Positions 1 through 8,737 of a stretch of 64,000 nucleotides of DNA are shown here, piece after piece. The position numbers and the translations under genes are program-made. Positions within the stretch are counted from its first letter, which is position 1. The number at the start of each line of letters is the position of its first letter. The DNA comes from Marsupella aquatica (lineage: Eukaryota > Marchantiophyta): assembly GCA_973895155.1 (NCBI GenBank), contig OZ316894.1, forward strand, positions 4,402,001-4,466,000. Reading direction: 5' to 3'. Below the pieces are notes generated by a model. That model was not told where the DNA came from, ran no database searches, and saw nothing but the letters and a program-made list of their open reading frames with translations.

Positions 1-420
1 ACCCGAATTGAGAGCTAGCTCAGGCCTGAGAGCTCTCTCTGCCTCCTTTCGCCTCTGCTCCTCCAATCGCACCTTCTCAATTGCCCTAGCTTCTTTTCGA
101 AGCTTTTTCTCTCGTTTTCTTGGAGACAGTGTCTCCTCTGCATCCCCCTTGCCTCTCTTTGCCTCTTTCTTCCTCTTCTTTGCCTCCTTCTCACTTGCAA
201 TGCTTGCAGTAGCAGTCTTCTCTGCCTCACGCCGAGAGGCATCAATCAGCGTTTGGAGGAGTGGGACTACTCTCTCTGCGTCCTCCACACTCAGCCCTGC
301 CTTGGCCACAAAAATGTCCCTCATAACTTCATTGTATGGCTGGGACGGTCCCCCTTGCTCTCCACCACCACCTGATCCCCCTTCGTCTCTCCCACCACCT
401 GATCCCCCGCCCCCCTCCAT
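1..420 (-). CDS. Partial ORF of unknown function, Gly-rich N-terminus plus charged helix; runs off the left edge
   Basis: I do not recognise this protein. Reading the minus strand from the ATG at 420, all 140 codons to base 1 are open, so the stop lies outside the window. The N-terminus is a low-complexity Gly/Ser/Glu tract of about 25 residues. A short ordered stretch follows (around residues 28-65, including MRDIFVAKAGLSVEDAERV), then a Lys/Arg/Glu/Ala-rich segment to the edge that should form a long charged helix or coiled coil with nuclear-localisation-like KKRKK and RKREKK runs. An in-frame upstream ATG at 522 is also possible; the next upstream in-frame stop is near 625. It lies head to head with the SET/transposase genes of the CACTA element, so it may be that element's second gene (inference). 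Codon structure is clean across seven 60-base blocks. The existence of a coding frame is well supported; its function is not. Confidence 0.6.
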   Translation of the reverse strand, partial: MEGGGGSGGGRDEGGSGGGGEQGGPSQPYNEVMRDIFVAKAGLSVEDAERVVPLLQTLIDASRREAEKTATASIASEKEAKKRKKEAKRGKGDAEETLSPRKREKKLRKEARAIEKVRLEEQRRKEAERALRPELALNSG

Positions 421-759
421 CTCTCCTCCTCCTTCAAGCTCTCCTCCTTGATCCAGCTTCAAAAAAATTGAAAAACACCAAGTGCGAAACGGGGCCCGAC
501 GCGCGGGTCTTCGCACCTGCATCGGTTCTTTTTTCCGAAACAAAACCTGCTGCTTCCGATTCTTTCTATTTTGGACTTTGCGAAACCAAAGGTATCGGAC
601 ACGCAATCGGACTTTCCGAAACTATCTGCTTCGGACCCCTCGTCCTTTTCTTGTGGCCGTGTATTTACCAAGTGTGGCCCGTTTCCTATTGCATCGGACC
701 CCTCATGAATTTATATCGGATACCTCTTGGCTTTCCCAAAGGGGGTCCAATATAATGTT

Positions 760-2075
760 TTGAATTTGGGTTGGGTATAATGGGATTGGAGGGTTTAGAG
801 TATAATTTAGGATATTTAGGTTTTGTATGGGGTAAGGGCACATGGTTGGAGTTATTATTTGCTTTCATATTTGAATCCGCGTTTTGTAGGGCTCTACATA
901 TGTGAACGGGACAGTGAACGTGTCATGCATGTAGAGGGACCTCTTGCAAGTTTCTTTGTTGCGGAGAACAAATTTTGGGGTTTGTACCGGACTATGTAAT
1001 TTTTTTGATAAGCTATGGTCTTGCATGCTTAATATATTGGGCTCTAATTAATGATGCAATTGTGTATAGAGTCTTGGTGTTTTAGGGGTGGTTGTGGTGA
1101 TGGGAACTCAATACTATGATATGTAATATAGGATCAAGAAAATACTACAAGAAGTTTTTGTATGAACCATTTTCGGGTGAAAGCCTTTTGTTTCATTTCT
1201 TTATAGGGGATTATGGGTGTACGTAGAGGTTTTATTAGTATAACATTATACCTTTTGTTAGGATAATATTAAACCCCTTCATTAGGCTAATCTTTGTGTT
1301 TGGATTTGATGTGTAGTACCTTGCTTTTGGAGGGGTGGTTAACTTTTTTTGAGGGGGTAGGGAGGTTTCAATTTTGGACAATGCACTATGCATGAAACCG
1401 TGCATCCAGGAGGTATGATGTCCTCTTGCAAGTTCCTTGCAAGTTTAGGGATGGTTGTGGTGATGGGAACTCAATACTATGATATATGATAGACAAAATA
1501 CTACAAGAAGTTTTTGTACGAACCATTTCTTGGTGAAAGCTATTTGGATCATTTCTTTGGAGGGGTTTATGGGCTTAGGGTTATGGGGTTTTACTAGGAT
1601 AAGGTTACACCTTTTCTTAGGATAAGGTTCAACCTCCATATATTAGCTAGGCTAATGGTTGTGTTGGATTTGATGCACAGTACCTTGCGTTTGGAGGGGT
1701 GGTTCAATGTTTGTGAGGGGGTAGATAGGTTTTGTTTTGGACAATGCACTATGCATAGTGTGAGACCGCGCATCTAGGAGGTATGATGTCCCCGCTTCAC
1801 GAGCCGCATCATTTACACTTAATTTGTATGTTGGAATTTTTTTATATGTGGTGTGTTCTTCCTACACTCTTTCGCACTTACAGATTATGTATGCTCATTA
1901 GCAAAATGCTCACCCATATATGCAGAGATTTTGGATGTCCCACACCTTGTGTGTAGAAAATACGACACAGTAGGCTGGCAAAGCGCGGGTATCATTGAGG
2001 TACAACAGGACTTTTGTATCTCATGCATTAATTAATTCTATTTTGATACTCCAACACTTGTCTTCTTTTATGCAG
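760..2075. other. Non-coding stretch with a tandem duplication
   Basis: No convincing coding frame was seen. The stretch lies between the divergent ORF at 1-420 and the first exon of the SET/transposase unit, so it should hold the promoters of both if they are one element. It contains a duplicated segment of about 350 bp (listed separately) and an acceptor-like pyrimidine tract ending in AG at 2075. Confidence 0.5.
1088..1791 (+). repeat. Two-copy tandem duplication, unit about 362-368 bp
   Basis: Unit 1 (about 1088-1423) and unit 2 (about 1451-1791) share GGTTGTGGTGATGGGAACTC near the start, TACTACAAGAAGTTTTTGTA in the middle, and GGACAATGCACTATGCAT followed by GGAGGTATGATGTCC at the end. 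The offset grows from about 362 to 368 bases, so small indels have accumulated. Neither unit is coding. The copy lies in the putative divergent promoter region of EnSpm-1. Confidence 0.85.
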
Positions 2076-2341
2076 CTTACATGAATTCAGAGTGTACTTC
2101 ATGCATGCAGATGTCTACTTCTGATAGTTGCACGTCAGATTCAGACTCAGACACAAGCTCGTCTGAGGGGGAGGTTCCTCCACCCCCTCCTCCAGATCGT
2201 CCTCGTGCTCCACTAGGACCCATACCTTGCTGGTGTGTGAGATGTAAGGGACTTGTGGTTTGACATGCGTGGGAGACTTGTGAGCACATCGAGAACTATG
2301 GCCGCCACGAGGGTGATATGCCAGGGTATTTGCCTAGCCAA
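2076..2341 (+). pseudogene. N-terminal exon of the SET/TNP2 unit of EnSpm-1, with an internal TGA
   Basis: The ATG at 2081 opens an acidic, Ser/Asp-rich segment, then a Pro-rich stretch, then CWCVRCKGLVV and CEHIENYGRHEG. The CxC-xxC plus EHI-YGRH pattern resembles the N-terminal cysteine/histidine module of TNP2-type transposases. A TGA at 2261-2263 interrupts the frame between VV and HAWE. The exon should end at 2341 (CAA before GTATAT), in phase 0. It matches the module remaining at 7553-7659 in the neighbouring element. From here, splicing could lead to the SET exon at 2480 or the transposase exon at 3558, since both start in phase 0. The splice sites are my prediction. Confidence 0.55.
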
Positions 2342-2479
2342 GTATATATATGTTTATGTCCCCTATTCATTCCATATATGCATTCCAATTTAGGGTATTG
2401 CTTAATTATCTTGCATTTACATCCTGGCACTACTTAATTTATTAATTTGTGTAAAACCATTGTACGTGTGTTGAAATAG

Positions 2480-3436
2480 GTGCCTCGTAGGCCCCCACCT
2501 CCTTTGGTTCCTGAAGCTGTGTGGTTGGAAGGGTTTCTAGCAAGGGCCAGGGAGTTGCTTGCAGTTCCTCCTGCCCAGATGCCTCTTAGCCCACCTGCTC
2601 CTATCCCCACTCCCGTGCCCACACATGAGCATGTAGAGGGGGAACCGGTCTCTCGGCCCGAGGTTGTGACTACTAGAGTCCTACGTACACGACCACGATC
2701 TGGTAGACGTAGACGGCAGTATGGACCACTGGACCAGGTAGACAGACGAAAGGAGGTGTTAGGTACTAGTGATCGACCAGCCGGTAACGTAGATTATATT
2801 TGCGTTGAGGGCAGGTTTGGACTATCCTATCTCACTGGTAGGGCTGCCGAAGTTTTGAAGGACTTTTCTCCAAGTCTCTTCAAATTTCCAGATTTTATTC
2901 CTACAGATGAACCAGTTCAGATATGGGGTCGCCCTTGGATAGTGAAGGCATCCTCTATTGGTCATGATATAGGATATGGTCTTTTTGCTTTGGAGGATAT
3001 TGTGGTCCCTCCAAAGCCATGGAGACGTGGTTATGATGGAGAGCACCTCTTTCCTTACATTGGGGCTGTATATAACTCCAAGAGTTGGAATATTTTGTTG
3101 CGTCAACACCCAAGTTGGGGGGTGTATGCATTGAGGATGGACTCAAACCCGGATGAGGTCTTCACTAGGCCGTGGCATTGCCGGATGATTGATGGTGACC
3201 CTATTCGGAACGGTAATTTAGCAGGGTACATCAATAGTACCACAGGTAGAGATAGAGGTTTGGAGGCTAATGTAGAGTGGATTCAAATGTTTGGTCCACC
3301 TAGACATCCATATTTTGTGAAACATATGGACGACCATATCATGACAGTAGCTGTTAGGACCATTAGAGCTGGTGAGGAGTTATTGTGTGAGTATGAGTGG
3401 GATGCACCAAAATTGTCCTTGCGTTGTCGTCCATGA
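2480..3436 (+). CDS. SET-domain-like protein carried by a CACTA transposon (copy 1), exon
   Basis: The frame opens after a splice acceptor (AAATAG) and runs 318 codons to TGA; there is no ATG at the start, so it needs an upstream exon. A Pro-rich linker (about residues 1-90) leads into a SET-like domain (about 145-310): W-IVKASSIGHDIGYGLFA (the GxG cofactor loop), LFPYIGAVY, YALRMDSNPD, IDGDPIRNGNLAGYINST (the position of the RFINHSC motif), EANVEW, then VRTIRAGEELLCEYEWD (the terminal GEEL-YxW motif). Known SET proteins transfer methyl groups to lysines. Here the canonical NHSC is NSTT, so two conserved residues differ, and no Cys-rich post-SET tail follows. Catalysis is therefore uncertain. 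The frame has no stops, unlike the transposase beside it. The sister copy at 7772-8587 has the same order of motifs. Confidence 0.75.
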   Translation: MPRRPPPPLVPEAVWLEGFLARARELLAVPPAQMPLSPPAPIPTPVPTHEHVEGEPVSRPEVVTTRVLRTRPRSGRRRRQYGPLDQVDRRKEVLGTSDRPAGNVDYICVEGRFGLSYLTGRAAEVLKDFSPSLFKFPDFIPTDEPVQIWGRPWIVKASSIGHDIGYGLFALEDIVVPPKPWRRGYDGEHLFPYIGAVYNSKSWNILLRQHPSWGVYALRMDSNPDEVFTRPWHCRMIDGDPIRNGNLAGYINSTTGRDRGLEANVEWIQMFGPPRHPYFVKHMDDHIMTVAVRTIRAGEELLCEYEWDAPKLSLRCRP

Positions 3437-3557
3437 TAGTTTCTTGGACTTACATACATGTATATATATGTCAATTTATTTTACATGTTTACATGAGAAT
3501 GATGTTGTTCAACAGTGCATGTGTTGATGAGATTAATTAATTGATGTTGTATGATAG

Positions 3558-6500
3558 AATCAATATGTAACGCCTGATATTGGGGTAATATCACGAGCTA
3601 TGCGACAACACCTTGTTGAGGCCATGGTGGCCAACCGTGGGCATGAACCACAAAGGCAAGAGGATGGGGTACGACATGATGGTGATGATCCTATCCAAGA
3701 CCATCTTGATGAGGAGAGGGCCATGGATGAGCTCATGGACCAATTCTATGATGATCACGATGACATTGGTTTGGAGGACATTGGTTCAACCCATGAAAGG
3801 ACTAGTCATCCACATCCTTCTAGGGGGTCCCAAGACAAGCAATGGGAGGAGGCGCAACGTCATGCCCGTACTCGCATATTCGAGGGGAGTAGGTTATCTC
3901 GGCTCTCATCAATAATGTTGTTGCTCAACTTGCAGCAAAGACATGGGGCAAGCAATCTACTTTTGGATGATGTTTTCCGTACCTTGCATGATCGTATTTT
4001 GCCAGTAGGCAATGCATTGCCAGCCTCTTGGAAAGAGGCTAAACAGGTGTTGAGGTCCATTGGCCTGAAGTATGAGGTGATACATGCATGTGTGGATGAT
4101 TGCATTCTTTTTAGGGGTGAGCATGAAAATGCCACTACATGTCCTAAATATCAGAAGCCACGGTACCGTGATGACATGTTGACGGGGAAGGTACCGCAAA
4201 AGGTTATGAGGTACTTTCCTCTTATCCCTCGATTGCGACATCAATTCCGATGTGCAGAGTTGGCTGAGATGATGGTATGGCACTCACAAAATCGTTCTGA
4301 TATGGCTGTACCCTCTAGTGCCATGCGGATGATGGTTGACTCTCCTGCCAATTGATTTGTAGAGGATAGATGGGGAGAGTTCAAAATTGACCCACGACAT
4401 GTTCGACTAGGCTTGGCAGCAGACGGTATCAGCCCTTTTGCTTTGACAGGAAAAGCCAAACCATATTCGGTGTGGCCAGTAGTGTTGACAAACTACAACA
4501 TCCCTCCTTGGATGGCCATGAAGAAAGGTCACCTACTACTCTCCATGATTATTCCGGGTCCTAAGCAAGTTAAAAAGATTGATGTGTACTTGCAGCCATT
4601 GATTGATGAGTTGATACAATTGTGGAGAGGAGTGGATTGTTATGATGGACGTCACAACACAGGAGGTTTATCCCGCGTATTTACTCTAAAGGCCATCCTT
4701 ATGTGGACCATGCATGATTTACCAGGTATGGTAAACCCTTATTTCCTCTAGTACCTAAACCTTGTATTTAATTGCAATTATGCAGATTTTTGCCTTGATG
4801 AACCTTATTTTATGAATGTGTTTTCTATGCACTGGGCAGGGTTTGGATATGTTTCTGGATTGCAAACATCAGGCTATCGAGCTTGCTCTACATGTGGACC
4901 CGATTTGGAGGGGGTGGCCAGGCCCAAGTCAAGTACTCTGCAAAAAATTGTTTACATTGGTCATACTAAATATCTTCCACCAGACCATCCTTGGAGGAGT
5001 GATCCATTCCTTTATGATACTGATGAGGGCCAACCTGATATTCGTCCTCAACCTCAGCGGAAGGATCTAGCATATTGGAGAGAGGTATGGGGGAGAGTTC
5101 AGGATCCGAGTGATCCATTACCATTATTCAGATGTGGCATGACCCGTTTGTCTGCATTGTCACAATTGCCATATTGGTCAGATATGCCCATTAATCACTT
5201 GTTAGACCCTATGCACATTGAGGGGAATGTGGGGAAATCATTGATTCGCCATCTATATGGGGAGAAAAATAACAATTGGAGAGAAAGTTGTGAGGAGATG
5301 GGGATGCATGGTCTTTTGGGTTTTTGGCCATCTTTGGACCCCCCTGGTGCTCCCCCTAGCATCCATCCTCCTTGGGTTTTGACAAGGGCAGAGCGCATTG
5401 AGTTTCGCAGACGTATTGGGTTGATGAGGTTTCCCACAGGTTATGGTACCAATCTTCGGAAGGCATTTGGGGGGGAGGATTCTCCAAAATGGCCATCTTT
5501 CTTGAAGACACATGATTATCATCGGTTGCTTGAACATGTTCTTCCAGTTGCTATTATTGGATTGGGTAGTGAGGAACTTCGTGATGCCCTTTGGTCATTG
5601 GGTAAGCTCTTAAGATGGGTATGTCAAAAGGAGGTACAGGAGTCCGATGACATTGCTGCTATGGAGATATTTGGAGTAGAGGTTGTCTGCAAGTTGGAGA
5701 AGGCACTCCCTCCCTCATTCTTTGATGGTCAGGTTCATTTCCTCATACATTTAGTGCACGAGGTTGCAATTGCAGGCCCAGTACATTGTCGATGGATGTA
5801 TTGGGTAGAGCGTTATATGGGGGTGATGAAGTCATATGTCTTTAATCGCGCTAGGGTGGAAGGTAGCATTGCGGAGGGTCATCTTGGAGCAGAGAGTATG
5901 TTTTACTGTACAAACATAGTTGCCACACTAGATCCTAGTGCTCCTAGGGGAGGGATAGATGAGGCAGCACGAGAGGCTGACTACGAGGATGATAGACTCA
6001 CTGGGGCATCTGGAGAGCGTCTCATAGGCTCAGCAGAGCGTTTACAGCTCACAACATTTATGTTGTATAACTCACCCGAGGTTGTCGGGGAGTGGACAAC
6101 ATTTTATGAGGAGGAGAAGCAAAACAGTCGATGCCCACGGTTATTTCCCAAGTTTCACCCATACATGAAGGAGAAGTTGTTAGAAGTGGATGCCCTGGTG
6201 GGTACCGGGGAGAGTGTATTACACTACCCAAATGTGACAGATAAACTTCGTACCTTGGTTCATGGTCCACTACTTATAGTCACGACTCGGACTGCCATGT
6301 GGTCAAAGGGGAGACATTTTCGTGTGGAATGACTTGATGAGAAGAGGGCAGCTACACAGGATTGTGGGGTGATGGGTTGGTTCACCCAAGATTCCCAGAG
6401 TAGCATGTCAGACATGAATCCCATTCGCTCCACCGTGGCCCATTATGGGAAGATTGAGGAGATCCTAACAGTGAAGTACCATGCACATACTACTTTGGAG

Positions 6501-6803
6501 GAAGTGGTATTCAAGTGCAAATGGTTCAAGATGAATCTTGTAGGCCACAATCGTACTTGTGAAGATGATGCATGCGGTTTTACTCGTTTGAAGACATCCG
6601 CAAATAGTGTCATCAGTTCCAACTGGAGGTCCTCAGATCCCTTTGCCTTCCCACATCACCTTGAGCAATGCTTTTACCTACCCTATCCCAATGACCCCGA
6701 GTGGTCCATTGTCATGCCGTATATTCCCAGATCACGGTCCATAGTCCAAGAGAGACCCAACGTAGTTGTAGTGGAAGATAGAGACATACCCCCCACGAGT
6801 TAG
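3558..6803 (+). pseudogene. TNP2-type CACTA transposase of EnSpm-1, two exons, two in-frame TGA codons
   Basis: Exon 1 (3558-4725) follows an AG at 3557 and begins with an acidic region; an internal ATG lies at 3600. The intron (4726-4839) has GT-AG ends and sits at the same place as in the sister copy. Exon 2 runs 4840-6803. Domains: transposase core with HACVDDCILF, DPRHVRLGLAADGISPF, LMWTMHD and, after the intron, GFGYVSGLQTSGYRACSTC and IVYIGHTKYLPPDH; the hallmark LLDPMHIEGNVGKSL (about 5200-5245); a DUF4218-type region with EVAIAGPVHCRWMYWVERYM (about 5720-5930); and a DUF4216-type C-terminus with HYGKIEEIL and VVFKCKWFK (about 6440-6740). TGA codons at 4353-4355 and 6330-6332 interrupt a frame that is otherwise continuous. 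The family excises and inserts CACTA elements. This copy is inactive unless the stops are read through. Confidence 0.9.
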
Positions 6804-7004
6804 TATAAATTGTAGACCCCACCATCTTCATGTATATTTTTACCGGCACTATCTTTTTATCGGCATTCTACGATTTTTCTCATTGTCCACAATTTCATGC
6901 AGTATACATATCTATTGCTTAAAGTATGCCCCATATCTGGATCCATTAATTCCATGCAACCTATACATTGTAAAACACTAAAGTCCCATATGTCCCATTC
7001 AAAT

Positions 7005-7530
7005 ACCATCGGAAACATATCGGACACACATCAGTACTGCCAAAGCCAAAAACCCCTTCCCATCCTCAAAGTATTGGATTTTCCGATACTATAAGAATCG
7101 GAAGCCACTATCCGATACTCCACAGATCGAACACTTAAGCCCGAGGCCGAGGAGGGGTCCGATAGAAATTTCAACGGATAATAACCGATACCTAAGCCTT
7201 TGCAAATGATTTCCGTTGTAACTAGTATCGCAAAAATAAGTCCGATAACACTTGTATCGGTAAATGTCCGAAAGCAAACCTATCGGAATTAGCTTTCGAT
7301 ACTATTCTTATCGGACGTCTGAAAAACATGTCGGCTCTCAATTTGCGATACAGGATGTTTCGGACATTGTCCGATATGATGGGGATTGGATAAGGTTTTC
7401 GATACAAAAACTATCGGATAGTAATGTCCAATTTTGGTAGTATCGGAAGTTCCGTAGCTGAGAGTATCGGAACGTTTCCGTTGTGTTTAGTATCGGGCGC
7501 GTTGAGAAACGCGTGTTTTTAGTATCGGAA
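7005..7530. repeat. Subterminal cluster of TATCGGA/TCCGATA motifs
   Basis: About 15 copies of TATCGGA or its complement, in both orientations, lie within about 520 bp (for example near 7018, 7086, 7111, 7158, 7233, 7283, 7309, 7369, 7412, 7440, 7465 and 7521). In En/Spm elements, short motifs packed near the ends are the binding sites of the element's TNPA-type protein. By position and spacing these are good candidates for the same role at the right end of EnSpm-1. The match to any binding protein is inference. Confidence 0.75.
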
Positions 7531-7552
7531 AAGTGCCTAAAATGTACTAGTG
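7520..7552 (-). repeat. Right terminal inverted repeat of EnSpm-1
   Basis: Read on the minus strand from 7552, the sequence begins CACTAGTACATTTTAGG and continues CACTTTTCCGATACTA. It aligns without gaps to the terminus ending at 12761 (23 of 31 identical, 10 of the first 11). The next bases outside are AAA, a possible 3-bp target duplication that cannot be confirmed without the left end. Confidence 0.75.
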
Positions 7553-7659
7553 AAAAATGTGTGGGGATGGTTGTCCAAAAGTCATATGTATGTGCGGAGC
7601 ACATTGCTCGATATGGCCAACATCGAGGTCTTACACCGGGAGCTTCTTCATCCCGTATG
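7553..7659 (+). CDS. Partial N-terminal exon of the SET/TNP2 unit of EnSpm-2
   Basis: The remnant reads KCVGMVVQKSYVCAEHIARYG followed by QHRGLTPGASSSRM. It aligns with the CVRCKGLVV to EHIENYGRHEG stretch at 2240-2320 of the sister element. A strong donor (ATG then GTGAGT at 7660) ends it in phase 0, and the next exon begins at 7772 in phase 0. The 5' half of the exon is missing; upstream of 7553 lies the terminal repeat of EnSpm-1. The remaining part is too short to be functional alone. Confidence 0.5.
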
Positions 7660-7771
7660 GTGAGTTGTAAACTTACTGTGATTTCCATTTTATTTTGTAA
7701 ATCTTGCTAGGTAGCATAAAATAAAATTTGGGAGGTTCATCACACTCACTTGGTTCCATTTCTTCCTATAG

Positions 7772-8587
7772 GTATCCAGTAGGCCTACACCCACTACACC
7801 AACACCCTATGTTCCCTCACAAGGAGTTCTAGATGCTATAGGCTCGGCACTTTCACAAGCTTTTCATTTAGTGGCAGCAGGGCAAGGTAGTGTTGGGACA
7901 ATTAAGGGTGACAGTATTGTTACAAGAGGGAAAAAAAAGTCAAAAAGACAGCCTAGAGGGGAAGTGGATCAGTACACTTGTAGGGTTGATGGTAGATGGG
8001 GCCCTTGTACCTTCACAGGGAAGTGTGTTCCTATCATAAAGGATTGGAATCCGGAGTGCCTTGGTTTGCCATGTGATATAACCTATGGTGAGGAGATAGA
8101 AGTTTGGGGAAGACGTTGGGTTGTCAAGAGTTCGACCCTAGGGGAGAGGCATGGGTATGGGATTTTCTCTTGTCAGGACATTATTGTGGATGATATGGGT
8201 GGAAAAGGGCGCTCTTCAGATGGACCAACGTTGTTCCCGTATGGTGGACCCATTTACAAGAGGAGACATTGGAACATGATCCTTGTTCAACACCCTTACT
8301 GGAAGACTTATGCATTGGACATGGATACTTTTGATGGTTGCACCAGAAAGTATTGTGACCAGCGTATAATTGATGGTGATCCCATCCGTAGTGGGAATAT
8401 TGCCGGTTTCATCAACAGTACTGTGGGGACCCGGCCTAAGCGTAGGAAAAACTGTGAATGGGTTTTTGTTGATGGTCCCTCTCCAGCCCCTTATGGGCAG
8501 AGATATCATCATGACCATTGTCTAGTTGTAGCTAATAGGACCATTCTCGCTGGAGAGGAGTTGTTTACACATTATGAATGGGATTAG
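7772..8587 (+). CDS. SET-domain-like protein carried by a CACTA transposon (copy 2), exon
   Basis: The exon follows a clean acceptor (TTCCTATAG at 7771) and runs 271 residues to TAG. The first 35 residues are Pro/Thr-rich. The SET-like part shows VWGRRWVVKSSTLGE, RHGYGIFSCQDI (GxG loop), LFPYGGPIY, YALDMDTFDG, IDGDPIRSGNIAGFINSTVG and NRTILAGEELFTHYEWD. It shares the motif order of the copy at 2480-3436, but the two differ at many positions, so both frames have been kept open while diverging. As in copy 1, the usual NHSC motif is NSTV and no post-SET cysteines follow. It ends right after YEWD, 150 bp before the transposase exon. It may be a methyltransferase or a non-catalytic chromatin reader; the sequence does not decide. 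Confidence 0.75.
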   Translation, partial: VSSRPTPTTPTPYVPSQGVLDAIGSALSQAFHLVAAGQGSVGTIKGDSIVTRGKKKSKRQPRGEVDQYTCRVDGRWGPCTFTGKCVPIIKDWNPECLGLPCDITYGEEIEVWGRRWVVKSSTLGERHGYGIFSCQDIIVDDMGGKGRSSDGPTLFPYGGPIYKRRHWNMILVQHPYWKTYALDMDTFDGCTRKYCDQRIIDGDPIRSGNIAGFINSTVGTRPKRRKNCEWVFVDGPSPAPYGQRYHHDHCLVVANRTILAGEELFTHYEWD

Positions 8588-8737
8588 GATTACTTTAGGG
8601 ACATGTATTATACGTTCATCGTATGTGAATGTATGTTTTGTAATGACATGTTCTTTTTATATTGTTAATAATATGTTTCGAGCACTACTATATTTGGCGT
8701 TAATTTCATTGTGAATACTTTATTGTATTGTCTATAG

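Larger units (their letters stand above)
480..7552 (+). mobile_element. CACTA (En/Spm) DNA transposon, EnSpm-1; left end not located
   Basis: The element is recognised from its TNP2-like transposase (3558-6803) and from its right end at 7552. That end, read inwards on the minus strand, starts CACTAGTACATTTTAGG and matches the right end of the neighbouring element at 12761 in 23 of 31 positions. Just inside it lies a dense cluster of TATCGGA motifs, the subterminal arrangement typical of this superfamily. No matching left CACTA end was found between 1 and 2100, so the element may start before the window; the minus-strand ORF at 1-420 may belong to it. Scattered TCGGA/TCCGA motifs at 500-760 could be an internal promoter or a subterminal region. 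The start given is only where these motifs begin. The coding region is damaged, so this copy cannot make a full-length transposase. Confidence 0.75.

Noticed and set aside
1380-1760. CACTATGCAT phrases as the left end of EnSpm-1
   Set aside because: They are part of the tandem duplication, lack the ACAT-TT-G continuation of the right ends, and no TATCGGA cluster follows.
1853-2035. Open frame of 60 codons before the first exon
   Set aside because: No similarity to the sister element and no match to the predicted exon phase.
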